This document shows, piece by piece, positions 1 to 9,382 of a DNA stretch of 64,000 bases. The position numbers and the translations under genes are program-made. Every line of letters starts with the position of its first letter. The first letter of the stretch is position 1. Source of the DNA: Pseudoalteromonas sp. OOF1S-7. GTDB taxonomy: Bacteria; Pseudomonadota; Gammaproteobacteria; Enterobacterales; Alteromonadaceae. The notes under the pieces were generated by a model. The model worked only from the letters and a program-made list of their open reading frames with translations. It was not told the origin of the DNA and searched no databases. The stretch lies in the NCBI RefSeq assembly GCF_022347765.1, contig NZ_JAKRFZ010000005.1, forward strand, positions 124,001 to 188,000, in the 5' to 3' direction.

Positions 1-571
1 CTTCGTGTACGTCGGTGATAGCGGTCAGGCCTACCTCGTAGCGCTGCTTAGTTTGCTCCAGCTGACGCTCGATGGCCCGTTTTTCTGCCTGTACGAACTC
101 CAGGTTGTCCAGTGCGCTTAGTACATCAAAGTAGCCCTGCGCGACACGCACAATCAGGTCTTGTTGCTGTTGCTCGTAGCTGGTCAGTGCCTGCATCGCC
201 TGTTTCTCAGCAATGGTCAGATTTTGCCAGGTGGCCATGCTAAAAATGGTCTGGTTCAGTGTAATTTTACGGCTAAACTCATCGCCCCAGGTATCGACAA
301 CGGTATAGCCAGTGGCATCGTTTTGACCCGGTAGCGTTGACTCGCCATCACTGTCACCATAGGTCATTGAAAAACCCAATGAAGGCAATAGATCGCCTAA
401 AGCTGAGTCCTGGGCGTACTTTTGAGCGTCAGCCTGTGCTTTGGCTTTTAATACGGTTGGATCGTTAGCGGTGGCAATTTCGTACACTTGCAACAGATCT
501 TCGGCCTGAGAGGCTGTGCTGGACAGGGCGCAGGCAACACCGATAAACAGAGATAGAATGCTTTTTTTCAT
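1..571 (-). CDS. tolC: TolC-family outer membrane efflux protein (5' part only)
   Basis: The first about 190 residues of an outer membrane channel protein, cut by the window edge. The ATG at 569-571 opens a signal peptide (MKKSILSLFIGVACALSS, cleaved near ASQA), followed by the helical repeat typical of outer membrane efflux proteins (DLLQVYEIATANDPT, then QNLTIAEKQ and YFDVLSALDNLEF). By family knowledge TolC trimers form the outer membrane exit duct for tripartite drug pumps and type I secretion. It is divergent from nudF, the same arrangement as in E. coli, which supports TolC itself over other members of the family. No frame damage is seen in the visible part. Confidence 0.9.
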   Translation of the reverse strand, partial: MKKSILSLFIGVACALSSTASQAEDLLQVYEIATANDPTVLKAKAQADAQKYAQDSALGDLLPSLGFSMTYGDSDGESTLPGQNDATGYTVVDTWGDEFSRKITLNQTIFSMATWQNLTIAEKQAMQALTSYEQQQQDLIVRVAQGYFDVLSALDNLEFVQAEKRAIERQLEQTKQRYEVGLTAITDVHE

Positions 572-803
572 TATTTGCTCAGTCCTTAGACAATTTTCAT
601 TGTCGGCATGTTACCTTGTTTTCGTCAATTCCTATATAAGGAAAGTGGCAAATCGGTAAGAACAAGTGTAACAGAATATAATACAGTTCAGATTGGGCTT
701 CCCCAGTTAAAGAACGGTAAAATAAGATAAAATTAGAGAACACCTATGATGGGGTTTCAGGGTTAAAAATTAAACCCCAATCATGAAAAAAATGGGATAG
801 AAC

Positions 804-1433
804 ATGAAACCAGTCGCACAATTTGATCGTCAAGATGTGGTGTTAGATGAACCTACACGTCGTTATAACAAATTTTTTAAGATTGACTTATATGCGTTTA
901 AGCATGCCCTGTTTGCGGGCGGTCAGTCGAAGACCATCTATCGCGAGATTTTGGAGCGCGGCCATGCCGTGGCGGTGTTGCCCTATGATCCCGTTACAGA
1001 TCAGATTTTACTGATTGAACAGATCCGCATCGGGGCGTTGGCGACCAAAGACTCACCCTGGCTACTGGAATGTATTGCCGGCATGGCAGAAGGCAGTCTG
1101 GATTATGAAAGCGTGGTACGCAAAGAAGCCAGGGAAGAAGCCGGACTGGAGTTAGATGAACTGCATTATATGACGTCCTACCTGTCCAGCCCGGGTGGCT
1201 CTACAGAGCGTTTATACCTGTATCTGGCAAAGGCGGATCTGAGCAAGGCGGGAGGCATTTATGGTTTGTCCGAAGAGGGTGAAGACATTAAAGTACATGT
1301 GATGCCCTTTGGCGAGGCGATGACGCGGCTCGAAAATGAGGAAATAGATAACGCTGCGACGGTGATTAGTCTACAATGGTTGGCGTTACACAAACCCAAA
1401 ATGTTGGCGCAGTGGCAATCTCAGCCGGTTTAA
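804..1433 (+). CDS. nudF: ADP-ribose pyrophosphatase, Nudix family
   Basis: A 209-residue Nudix hydrolase expected to split ADP-ribose into AMP and ribose 5-phosphate in the cytoplasm. The Nudix box lies at residues 93-115 and ends in KEAREEAGL, holding the metal-binding glutamates. The box is slightly atypical: the first conserved Glu (G-x5-E) is Leu and the usual Arg before the catalytic Glu is Lys. Length and the order tolC<>nudF-yqiB-cpdA match E. coli nudF. The start is an ATG behind a GGGATAG stretch. A 7-bp hairpin (751-757 with 772-778) sits in the leader. Confidence 0.92.
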   Translation: MKPVAQFDRQDVVLDEPTRRYNKFFKIDLYAFKHALFAGGQSKTIYREILERGHAVAVLPYDPVTDQILLIEQIRIGALATKDSPWLLECIAGMAEGSLDYESVVRKEAREEAGLELDELHYMTSYLSSPGGSTERLYLYLAKADLSKAGGIYGLSEEGEDIKVHVMPFGEAMTRLENEEIDNAATVISLQWLALHKPKMLAQWQSQPV

Positions 1434-1457
1434 AGTGAGGTCGTTTGATCAGCAGTT

Positions 1458-1898
1458 ATGCACAAAGAGTACATCCAGTCTTTACCTAAATATATTACCT
1501 TATGCGAGCGCAACTATTTGCGGGCGCTAAAACTGCTACCTGAAGAATCACTGGGTAACAGTCGTGAGGTACATCTGGGGGCGGCCAGTTATCAGATCCG
1601 CATCGACGGCATAGCCCGCTATACCACCGACATTGCGGTGGTTCAGAAACAACAGATCAGTGCTCATCTGGATGATTTTGCTTTGTCTGTACGCTTGTAT
1701 CACGATGCCAAAGTGGCGGAAGTGATCCATCATGACTTTCATCAACGCATCAAACCGTCTTATCGCTATCCGAATCCGGACATGCACCACAAAGACGAAA
1801 AATATCAGCTCAATGCCTTTTTAGCAGACTGGCTGATGGCTTGTCTGGAAAGTGGTCGGGTACCACTCAACTGGGACGTCAACAATGGCCTGGTTTGA
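1458..1898 (+). CDS. yqiB: DUF1249 family protein YqiB
   Basis: A 146-residue soluble protein of the DUF1249 family, close in length to E. coli YqiB and in the same place between nudF and cpdA. It has no signal peptide or membrane segment. The function of the family is not established. Its 3' end overlaps the start of cpdA by 14 bases, which points to translational coupling in one operon from nudF through parE. Confidence 0.85.
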   Translation: MHKEYIQSLPKYITLCERNYLRALKLLPEESLGNSREVHLGAASYQIRIDGIARYTTDIAVVQKQQISAHLDDFALSVRLYHDAKVAEVIHHDFHQRIKPSYRYPNPDMHHKDEKYQLNAFLADWLMACLESGRVPLNWDVNNGLV

Positions 1899-2658
1899 AC
1901 AGGTTCATCAATTCACAAGCGCAGAGTTGCGCCTGGCACACATCACAGACAGCCACCTGTTTGGCAGCCGTGAGGGGTGCTATTTTGAGGTCAATACCGC
2001 AGCACACTTTATCAGCGTGCTCGATGCCCTGGCCGGGGAAGGGCTCGATGGTGTGGTGTTTGGTGGCGACCTAACTCAGGACCACAGTGCGGCTTCCTAT
2101 GCGTTATTTGCCGAACTGGTTGCACAGTCGATGCTCGATTGCCCGTTGTTCTGGGTGCCGGGTAATCATGATGATCTCACGATGCTGGCGCAGATCAGCG
2201 AAGGGCAGATCAGTGCAGCCAAGTATTTACAGTGTGATCTGGGTGATATTTTGCTGCTCAATAGCAAAGGCCCCACGCCTGCTGGCTGGTGCAAGGCTGA
2301 ACATCTGACCGAACTGGAGCAACAACTAAACAATGGCTCAGCCCCTGTCCTTGCATTTTGCCATCATCATCCGCTCCCGATTGACGGCTACCTCGATAAA
2401 CACATGCTGGAAAACGGCCCCCAGCTGCTCAATACACTGGTCGACAGTCAGCGTGTTGAGGCACTTATTCATGGCCACGTGCACCATGCCTATGCGCAGT
2501 CGTTTCGTACTCTGCCTGTGTATGCCACACCGGCGACGTCTATCCAGTTTGCTAAACACACCACAGACTGGCAGCAGCATAACTTAGGGCCTGCCTATCG
2601 CCTTGTCCACTGGACTGAAAAAGGCTTACACACTGAGGTAAAATGGCTCGAAAACTAA
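1885..2658 (+). CDS. cpdA: 3',5'-cAMP phosphodiesterase
   Basis: A class III calcineurin-like metallophosphoesterase that hydrolyses cAMP to AMP. The metal-site motifs are in the expected order: D22-x-H24 (HITDSHLF), GGDLTQD at about 60-66, GNHDD at 93-97, CHHHP, and HGHVHH near the C-terminus. I chose the ATG at 1885 over the in-frame GTG at 1852 because it puts 15 residues before RLAHITD, close to E. coli CpdA. Its 3' end overlaps yqiA by 16 bases. The enzyme would lower cAMP and so temper CRP-dependent regulation. Confidence 0.92.
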   Translation: MAWFEQVHQFTSAELRLAHITDSHLFGSREGCYFEVNTAAHFISVLDALAGEGLDGVVFGGDLTQDHSAASYALFAELVAQSMLDCPLFWVPGNHDDLTMLAQISEGQISAAKYLQCDLGDILLLNSKGPTPAGWCKAEHLTELEQQLNNGSAPVLAFCHHHPLPIDGYLDKHMLENGPQLLNTLVDSQRVEALIHGHVHHAYAQSFRTLPVYATPATSIQFAKHTTDWQQHNLGPAYRLVHWTEKGLHTEVKWLEN

Positions 2659-3239
2659 TTTATATTCATGGTTTTAACAGTTCAGAGCAGTCCTATAAGG
2701 CACAACAATTAGGACAATGGCTTGGACAACAGTCGTTTGCGTGTACTTACCTGACGCCTCACTTGCATTACGACCCGGCTATCGCCATTGTGCAGCTTGA
2801 ACAATTGATAGACGAAGAGACCGCGCTTGTCGGTAGCTCGCTGGGTGGCTACTACGCCACTTATTTGGCACACCAACATGGTTTACGTGCTGTGGTGGTG
2901 AACCCGGCGGTGCGCCCGTTTGAATTGTTGCATGATTATCTCGGACCTCAGTATAATCCCTATCAGCAACAGCATTACACGCTGACGCACCAGCATGTAG
3001 ACACTTTGCGTCAGCTCTACGTTGAGTCGCTGCACGCACCAGAAAATATATTATTGCTACAACAAAGCGGCGATGAAGTGTTACCCTATCAACAGGCAGT
3101 GAACTACTTCAGCGCCAGCCCCGGCCATATTGAGTTTGGCGGGGACCATAGTTTTATGGGTTTTGAGCGTTACTTTGACACCCTTGTCAGGTTTCTCAAA
3201 ATCACCAACACGAACGAAGAAAATCAGATCCAATTATGA
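2643..3239 (+). CDS. yqiA: YqiA-type alpha/beta-hydrolase esterase
   Basis: A 198-residue small esterase. The N-terminus has the family signature IHGFNSSEQSYKA. The nucleophile elbow is GSSLGGYY (Ser66), with candidate acid SGDEVLPY and His in GGDHSF completing a Ser-Asp-His triad. E. coli YqiA acts on short acyl esters; the natural substrate is not known. It overlaps cpdA upstream and parE downstream (ATGA), so it belongs to the same operon. Confidence 0.9.
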   Translation: MARKLIYIHGFNSSEQSYKAQQLGQWLGQQSFACTYLTPHLHYDPAIAIVQLEQLIDEETALVGSSLGGYYATYLAHQHGLRAVVVNPAVRPFELLHDYLGPQYNPYQQQHYTLTHQHVDTLRQLYVESLHAPENILLLQQSGDEVLPYQQAVNYFSASPGHIEFGGDHSFMGFERYFDTLVRFLKITNTNEENQIQL

Positions 3240-5125
3240 GTCAGCAGAATTATAATGCCGAAGCCATTGAGGTGTTGAATGGCCTGGAGCCGGTGAAACG
3301 CCGCCCTGGCATGTATACCGACACCACGCGCCCCAATCACTTGGGTCAGGAAGTCATAGACAACAGTGTCGATGAAGCCCTGGCCGGCCATGCCAGCAAG
3401 ATCGATGTGATCCTGCATGAAGACAATTCGCTGCAGGTGATTGACGACGGACGCGGCATGCCTGTGGATATTCACCCCGAAGAAGGGATCCCGGGCGTAG
3501 AGCTGATCCTGACCAAGCTGCACGCTGGTGGTAAATTCTCCAATAAAAACTATCAATTCTCTGGTGGTCTGCACGGGGTGGGGATCTCTGTGGTCAATGC
3601 TTTATCAACCCGGGTTGAGATCACGGTTAAGCGTGATGCCCAGGTCTATCAGATGGCATTTGAGCATGGCGACAAGGTCGAAGATTTAGAAATCACGGGC
3701 ACGGTTGGTAAACGTAATACCGGTACCTCAGTACAATTCTGGCCCGACCCCAGTTATTTTGATTCCGCCAACTTCTCGCTCAGCAAGCTCAACTATCTGC
3801 TCAAAGCCAAAGCCGTGTTGTGCCCGGGTCTGCGTATTCGCTTTGTCAACAAGCAAACCAAAGAAACGCAGGAGTGGTGCTACGAGTCGGGTCTGGAGGA
3901 CTATCTAAAAGACAGCGCCAAAGGCTTTGAGACCTTACCGCAAAGCCCGTTTGTGGGCAGCTTCAGTGGCTCCACCGAAGGGGTTGACTGGGCATTGCAC
4001 TGGCTGCCTGAAGGCGGTGAGTCTATCACCGAAAGCTATGTGAACCTCATTCCAACCGCGCAAGGCGGGACACATGTGAATGGTCTGCGTCAGGGCTTAT
4101 TGGAAGCCATGCGTGAATTTTGTGAGTTCCGCAACTTGTTGCCGCGTGGTGTCAAGCTGACACCGGACGATGTCTGGGACAAGTGTAGCTATGTGTTGTC
4201 GGTTAAAATGCAGGATCCGCAGTTTGCCGGTCAGACCAAAGAAAAGCTGTCATCGCGTTCTTGTGCGACGTTTGTCTCGGGTATTGTGAAAGATGCCTTC
4301 AGCCTGTGGCTGAACGAGCACACAGATACTGCCGAAGCGCTCGCTGAGCTATGTATCAGCAACGCCCAAAAACGCATGCGTGCGGCCAAGAAAGTGGTGC
4401 GTAAAAAAGTCACCAGTGGCCCGGCGTTACCGGGTAAACTGACCGACTGCTCTGGCTCAGAAACTGAGCGTTCTGAATTGTTTCTGGTAGAAGGGGACTC
4501 GGCGGGCGGTTCAGCTAAGCAAGCCCGTGACCGCGAGTTTCAGGCCATCATGCCGCTGCGGGGTAAAATCCTGAATACCTGGGAGGTAGATTCCGGGCAG
4601 ATTTTGGCCTCGCAGGAAGTCCACGATATTTCAGTGGCGTTGGGCATAGATCCCGACTCAGAAGACTTGTCGGCGCTGCGCTATGGCAAAGTGTGCATTC
4701 TGGCCGATGCTGACTCCGACGGACTACACATTGCCACTTTATTGTGTGCTTTGTTTGTTAAACACTTCCCGGAGCTGGTGCGCCGTGGTCATGTGTATGT
4801 GGCCATGCCACCGCTGTTCCGTATCGACGTAGGCAAGGAAGTGTACTACGCGCTGGATGAAGACGAAAAACGCGGCATCTTAGACCGTATTGAAGCCGAG
4901 AAAAAGCGCGGTAAAGTCAATGTGCAGCGCTTCAAAGGGTTGGGTGAAATGAATCCAATGCAGCTGCGCGAAACCACCATGGACCCCAATACCCGCCGAC
5001 TGGTGCAACTGACCCTGAATGAGCCTGAAGAGACACTGGAAGTGATGGACATGCTGTTGGCCAAGAAGCGTGCCGGCGACAGAAAGAGCTGGCTGGAACA
5101 ACATGGTGATAAGGCAGAAGTGTAA
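3236..5125 (+). CDS. parE: DNA topoisomerase IV subunit B
   Basis: The ATPase subunit of topoisomerase IV (629 residues), which powers decatenation of daughter chromosomes with ParC. The GHKL ATPase motifs are present: DNSVDEALAGH with catalytic Glu47, DDGRGMP at about 70-76, and GLHGVG at 111-116. The TOPRIM domain carries LVEGDSAGGS (Glu419), LRGKILN and DADSDGLHI, the form typical of ParE rather than GyrB. The start overlaps the yqiA stop by four bases. parC follows after 79 bases. Confidence 0.97.
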   Translation: MSQQNYNAEAIEVLNGLEPVKRRPGMYTDTTRPNHLGQEVIDNSVDEALAGHASKIDVILHEDNSLQVIDDGRGMPVDIHPEEGIPGVELILTKLHAGGKFSNKNYQFSGGLHGVGISVVNALSTRVEITVKRDAQVYQMAFEHGDKVEDLEITGTVGKRNTGTSVQFWPDPSYFDSANFSLSKLNYLLKAKAVLCPGLRIRFVNKQTKETQEWCYESGLEDYLKDSAKGFETLPQSPFVGSFSGSTEGVDWALHWLPEGGESITESYVNLIPTAQGGTHVNGLRQGLLEAMREFCEFRNLLPRGVKLTPDDVWDKCSYVLSVKMQDPQFAGQTKEKLSSRSCATFVSGIVKDAFSLWLNEHTDTAEALAELCISNAQKRMRAAKKVVRKKVTSGPALPGKLTDCSGSETERSELFLVEGDSAGGSAKQARDREFQAIMPLRGKILNTWEVDSGQILASQEVHDISVALGIDPDSEDLSALRYGKVCILADADSDGLHIATLLCALFVKHFPELVRRGHVYVAMPPLFRIDVGKEVYYALDEDEKRGILDRIEAEKKRGKVNVQRFKGLGEMNPMQLRETTMDPNTRRLVQLTLNEPEETLEVMDMLLAKKRAGDRKSWLEQHGDKAEV

Positions 5126-5204
5126 GCTTGCTGCCGACAACTAACTCGGATGATTACGCCAACGCGATAACTCGTGTGCGGTACAACAAACAATAAGGTG
5201 TATC

Positions 5205-7532
5205 ATGACAGATCCGCAAACCCTGTCTTTACAGGGGATTGAACAACTGGCGATGGGCCGCTTCACAGAAGACGCCTATCTCAATTACTCCATGTATGTG
5301 ATCATGGACCGGGCCCTGCCACATATTGGCGACGGCCTTAAGCCAGTGCAACGGCGTATTGTGTATGCCATGAGTGAGCTGGGCCTGTCGGCCGCAGCCA
5401 AGTATAAAAAATCTGCCCGTACAGTGGGTGACGTGCTGGGTAAATACCACCCGCACGGCGACAGCGCCTGTTATGAAGCCATGGTGCTGATGGCACAGCC
5501 ATTCTCTTATCGTTACCCTTTGATCGATGGACAGGGCAACTGGGGCGCAGCTGACGACCCCAAATCGTTTGCGGCAATGCGTTATACTGAAGCGCGTTTG
5601 TCAAAGTTCTCAGAAGTGTTATTGAAAGAGCTGGGACAGGGCACAGTTGACTGGACCCCGAACTTTGACGGCACCATGAACGAGCCTATGGTACTACCGG
5701 CTCGACTGCCGCATATCCTGCTTAATGGTGTGACCGGGATTGCCGTGGGTATGGCCACAGACATTCCGCCGCACAATGTGCGCGAGCTGGCCGAAGCCTG
5801 CTGTACCTTGCTGGACAAGCCGAAAACCACTCTGGAAGAAGTACTGGAGATGGTGCAGGCGCCGGATTATCCGACCGAAGCCGAGATCATCACGCCAAAA
5901 GCAGAGATCCAGAAGATATACACTACCGGACGTGGCTCGATTAAGATGCGTGCGGTGTATGAAGAAGATCAGGGCGAGGTGGTGATCACCGCACTGCCCC
6001 ATCAGGTATCTGGTGGCAAAGTGCTGGAGCAGATTGCTGCACAGATGACTGCCAAGAAACTGCCTATGGTCGCCGATTTGCGCGATGAATCTGACCATGA
6101 AAACCCAACCCGCATTGTGGTGGTGCCGCGCTCCAACCGCGTGAAAGTTGAGCCACTGATGGCGCACCTGTTTGCAACCACAGATCTGGAAAAAAACTAC
6201 CGGGTTAACCTCAACATGATTGGCCTGGATGGTCGTCCTCAGGTTAAAGATCTGCGTTCTATTTTAGCGGAATGGCTGATTTTCCGTCGTGATACGGTGC
6301 GTCGTCGCTTGCAGTATCGCCTCGACAAAGTGCTGGCTCGCTTGCATATTCTTGAAGGTTTAATGATTGCCTTTTTGAATATCGACGAAGTCATTGAAAT
6401 CATCCGCACCGAAGACAAGCCCAAAGACGAGCTGATGAACCGCTTCGGGTTGTCGGACAAACAAGCCGAAGCCATTTTAGACTTAAAGCTGCGCCATCTG
6501 GCGAAGCTTGAAGAAATGAAGATCCGCGGCGAGCAGGATGAACTGAGCGCAGAGCGCGACAAGCTGGAACAAACGCTCGGCTCAGAGCGCAGAATGTCGA
6601 CGCTGCTGAAAAAAGAAATTCGCGAAGCCGCCGAATTGTACGGTGATGAGCGTCGCTCACCTGTGGTGGAGCGCCTTGAAGCCAAAGCCCTGAGCGAAAA
6701 AGACCTGATCCCGTCGGAATCAGTCACTGTGGTGCTGTCTGAAAAAGGCTGGGCCCGGGTTGCTAAAGGCCACGATATTGATGCCGAAGGGCTCAATTAC
6801 CGTGCCGGAGACAGTTACAAGGCATCGGCCAAAGGCCGCAGCAATCAGCCGGCGGTGTTCCTCGACAGCTCTGGCCGGGCATTTGCCACCGATGCGCACA
6901 GCCTGCCATCAGCCCGTAGTCAGGGTGAGCCCATGACCGGGCGCTTTAACCTGGCCGCGGGCACCAACTTTGAGCATGTGGTGATGGGCGAAGAACAGTC
7001 GCTTTACCTGATGTCCACCGATGGCGGTTACGGCTTTATTGCCGAGTTTAACGACCTGGTCAGTAAAAACAAAAACGGTAAGGCCCTGGTCAGCATTCCG
7101 AAAGGGGCTGAGCTGATGGTACCCATCACAGTCGGTGATGTGGCCAGCGATCGTTGCATGGCGATTTCTAATGAAGGCCGGATGTTGATCTTCCCGCTGC
7201 GTGACTTGCCTAAACTGGCCAAAGGAAAGGGTAACAAGATCATCTCTATTCCGAGTGCCAAAGTACAGGCCCGCGAGGAGTTTGTAAAAGTGCTTGCTGC
7301 AATCCCCGATGGCTGCGCCGTGACCTTACATGCCGGTAAGCGCAAACTCACACTCAAACCAAGCGACCTGGAACACTACTACGGTGAACGGGGTCGTCGT
7401 GGTAACAAGTTGCCCAGGGGCCTGCAACGGGTCGATGGTTTTGAGATTGAATTCAATGGACAGGATCGCACGGATCCAGAAGACAACGAGCAGCCACCAG
7501 GCGAGTCCCAATGCTCCAGCAAACAGGCATAA
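5205..7532 (+). CDS. parC: DNA topoisomerase IV subunit A
   Basis: The DNA-cleaving subunit of topoisomerase IV (775 residues). The winged-helix region carries [12 protein letters not shown], and the catalytic Tyr127 lies in [10 protein letters not shown]. Quinolone-determining positions are wild type: Ser87 and Glu91 correspond to E. coli Ser80 and Glu84. A coiled-coil tower (about 360-490) and a C-terminal beta-pinwheel domain (about 500-745) follow. An AAGGTG-like site precedes the ATG. The stop codon lies inside the left arm of a perfect 14-bp terminator hairpin. Confidence 0.97.
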   Translation: MTDPQTLSLQGIEQLAMGRFTEDAYLNYSMYVIMDRALPHIGDGLKPVQRRIVYAMSELGLSAAAKYKKSARTVGDVLGKYHPHGDSACYEAMVLMAQPFSYRYPLIDGQGNWGAADDPKSFAAMRYTEARLSKFSEVLLKELGQGTVDWTPNFDGTMNEPMVLPARLPHILLNGVTGIAVGMATDIPPHNVRELAEACCTLLDKPKTTLEEVLEMVQAPDYPTEAEIITPKAEIQKIYTTGRGSIKMRAVYEEDQGEVVITALPHQVSGGKVLEQIAAQMTAKKLPMVADLRDESDHENPTRIVVVPRSNRVKVEPLMAHLFATTDLEKNYRVNLNMIGLDGRPQVKDLRSILAEWLIFRRDTVRRRLQYRLDKVLARLHILEGLMIAFLNIDEVIEIIRTEDKPKDELMNRFGLSDKQAEAILDLKLRHLAKLEEMKIRGEQDELSAERDKLEQTLGSERRMSTLLKKEIREAAELYGDERRSPVVERLEAKALSEKDLIPSESVTVVLSEKGWARVAKGHDIDAEGLNYRAGDSYKASAKGRSNQPAVFLDSSGRAFATDAHSLPSARSQGEPMTGRFNLAAGTNFEHVVMGEEQSLYLMSTDGGYGFIAEFNDLVSKNKNGKALVSIPKGAELMVPITVGDVASDRCMAISNEGRMLIFPLRDLPKLAKGKGNKIISIPSAKVQAREEFVKVLAAIPDGCAVTLHAGKRKLTLKPSDLEHYYGERGRRGNKLPRGLQRVDGFEIEFNGQDRTDPEDNEQPPGESQCSSKQA

Positions 7533-7557
7533 TGCTTACTATGCCTGTTTGCTTTTC
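7518..7557 (+). terminator. parC terminator overlapping the stop codon
   Basis: A perfect 14-bp inverted repeat (7518-7531 AGCAAACAGGCATA with 7540-7553) has an 8-base loop and a TTTTCC tail. The left arm includes the last parC codons and part of the TAA, so the end of the message is folded into the hairpin. Confidence 0.85.
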
Positions 7558-7812
7558 CCCGCCGCGACGCTCACAAATATAAACGCCTCACCGATTAAGG
7601 TTTTCTCTCCCATACTCAGGTAAGACAGCAACACAGCAACGCTGAAAACAGGCGAAGCGGGTCATGAGCTTGCAGGAGAGTCACCTCGGTATGCGAAAGC
7701 ATCAAGGAATAGACACTTCACATATGCTGTGTTCGAAGCAACTCATTTTATTGTTTGTCTAATCTGGCTATGTTTCAATCATGGTTGCGAAAATAGAGCA
7801 AGGGAAATACGC

Positions 7813-8358
7813 ATGCAGAAATTTGAGATAACACTAAAATCAATATGTCTGGCCATGACGGGGACGTTATTGGCTGGGTGCAGCTACTTTTTGGATCATG
7901 ACATCGAGCAAAAGGGGTGTTTTCCAGCGCTTGAATATTCTATCTCAGCAGCCGATGAGCCGATATACCGATCATCGTTCATTGATAGCAACAACTCGCT
8001 GATTGCTGCGGGTTATGACTTCTATGTTGTTAATTACTATATGCCATCATCTTATGTCGGAGAGAACGGTGAGTCACTGCGGCAAAAGGTGGTACAAATG
8101 TCAGGCAAATACGGCATGAGCGGTGACATAGTCATATCTGTACCTAGTTGGGGTGAGAGGTATCTGGGTGGAAGCGCAATATCTGTAAATTTTCCCGTGG
8201 TGTACAAAGGGGAAAAAGGCATTTTTAGTGCCTATATGATGGGAGACAGTGGTATTGCATTGCCGCAGGGCATAAGTGCACACTGCAAACAGGAGATTGC
8301 CAAGGTGTGCGAAGGCAGGTATTGCCGGTTTTTAAAATATCTGGATTTAGACAACTAG
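7813..8358 (+). CDS. hypothetical lipoprotein
   Basis: A 181-residue protein with a type II signal peptide and lipobox LLAGC (lipidated Cys23). I do not recognise the mature part; it contains repeated aromatic residues (YDFYVVNYYMPSSYVG) and several Cys near the end. The ATG at 7813 was chosen over an upstream in-frame start at 7729 because only the former gives a clean signal peptide and has an AAGGGA site upstream. It stands alone, with about 280 bases of non-coding DNA after parC, and converges on the LysR gene. Confidence 0.7.
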   Translation: MQKFEITLKSICLAMTGTLLAGCSYFLDHDIEQKGCFPALEYSISAADEPIYRSSFIDSNNSLIAAGYDFYVVNYYMPSSYVGENGESLRQKVVQMSGKYGMSGDIVISVPSWGERYLGGSAISVNFPVVYKGEKGIFSAYMMGDSGIALPQGISAHCKQEIAKVCEGRYCRFLKYLDLDN

Positions 8359-8382
8359 TGTCAGCGAGTCATCTAACTGCTG

Positions 8383-9282
8383 CTACTGTGCTGATGTATC
8401 TGGTTCTCTTAGCCCGGTTTGCAAATGCGTTATGAGAGCTGTGACTTTTTTCTGCGGGTATTTGCGGCCCGAGTAAAATGCATACAACACCAGATCTTCG
8501 GGTTCATACTCCAGTGTGACCTCAACTAAAGTGCCGGCTTCTATGTCTGCCTGGCACATATGCCGTGGTAATATGGCAAACCCCAACCCTTGTATTGCGG
8601 CGGCTTTAGCCATGTGGCCACTATTCACTTTATAACTGGATTGCACCTGCAGGGTTTTATTGTGTTTGAATCGCCAGGGGGTACCTTGCAACACGGTCAG
8701 GCTGGTAATGCAGGGCACTTTGCTGAGTGTTTCCAGCGAGTACACCTGCGCATGACGCACAGCCAGCTTAGGGGCACAAACAACACAGCTAGGCAGTTGC
8801 AAAAGGGGTTTGGCCACCCACCCCGAGTCGTCCAGTGTGCCCCGGCCAAAGCGTACAACCAGGTCTAAGCCCTCCAGCATGCCCTCAGTGGGATTTAACT
8901 GTGTATCACAACTGAGTTGTATATCGGGGTGCTGGTGGCAAAAATCGGCGATAAGGTTTGCCAGAACAGGTAAATCTGGAATAACGATGTTGAGATGGCC
9001 GGTTAATGCGTCACTGTGCTGAGACACCTCTATCAGTGCGTTATTCATTGTCTGCATAAGTGGCTTAAGTGTCTGATAAAGTTGCGTTCCCGCCGCTGTT
9101 GGACGCATTTTTCGGGTGGTTCGCTCCAGCAGCCGGGTGCTTAAATGTTGTTCCAGCTGGGCGATATGACGGCTGATATTGGAAGTAGGTAGTTGGCGAT
9201 GCTGTGCCGCGAGCTTGATGCTCAATTTTTCATAGACTGCCACAAAGCTCAATAGCCATTGAATATCTGTCTTTTCAATCAT
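8383..9282 (-). CDS. LysR-family transcriptional regulator
   Basis: A 299-residue LysR-type regulator. The N-terminal winged HTH (about residues 5-64) contains KLAAQHRQLPTSNISRHI, LEQHLSTRLLERT and the usual TAAG turn. A LysR substrate-binding domain fills residues 90-290. It is divergent from a flavin monooxygenase gene 100 bases away, the classic layout for a regulator that controls its neighbour and itself. The inducer is unknown. The shared intergenic region holds an ATGGGAT/ATCCCAT inverted repeat as candidate operator. Confidence 0.9.
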   Translation of the reverse strand: MIEKTDIQWLLSFVAVYEKLSIKLAAQHRQLPTSNISRHIAQLEQHLSTRLLERTTRKMRPTAAGTQLYQTLKPLMQTMNNALIEVSQHSDALTGHLNIVIPDLPVLANLIADFCHQHPDIQLSCDTQLNPTEGMLEGLDLVVRFGRGTLDDSGWVAKPLLQLPSCVVCAPKLAVRHAQVYSLETLSKVPCITSLTVLQGTPWRFKHNKTLQVQSSYKVNSGHMAKAAAIQGLGFAILPRHMCQADIEAGTLVEVTLEYEPEDLVLYAFYSGRKYPQKKVTALITHLQTGLREPDTSAQ

Positions 9283-9297
9283 TAACTATCTCATTAA

Positions 9298-9335
9298 ATG
9301 GGATTTATAAAGTCATATTACCACATTTATCCCAT
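9298..9335. promoter_or_regulatory. candidate LysR operator in divergent promoter region
   Basis: An inverted repeat, ATGGGAT (9298-9304) and ATCCCAT (9329-9335), is spaced by 24 bases between the LysR gene and the monooxygenase gene. Dyad sites in such gaps are typical for LysR regulators. Assignment as an operator is inference. Confidence 0.4.
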
Positions 9336-9382
9336 TAAGTTGTTTTGTCACACTTCACTGCAGATACTTAAGGAAGTGAACC

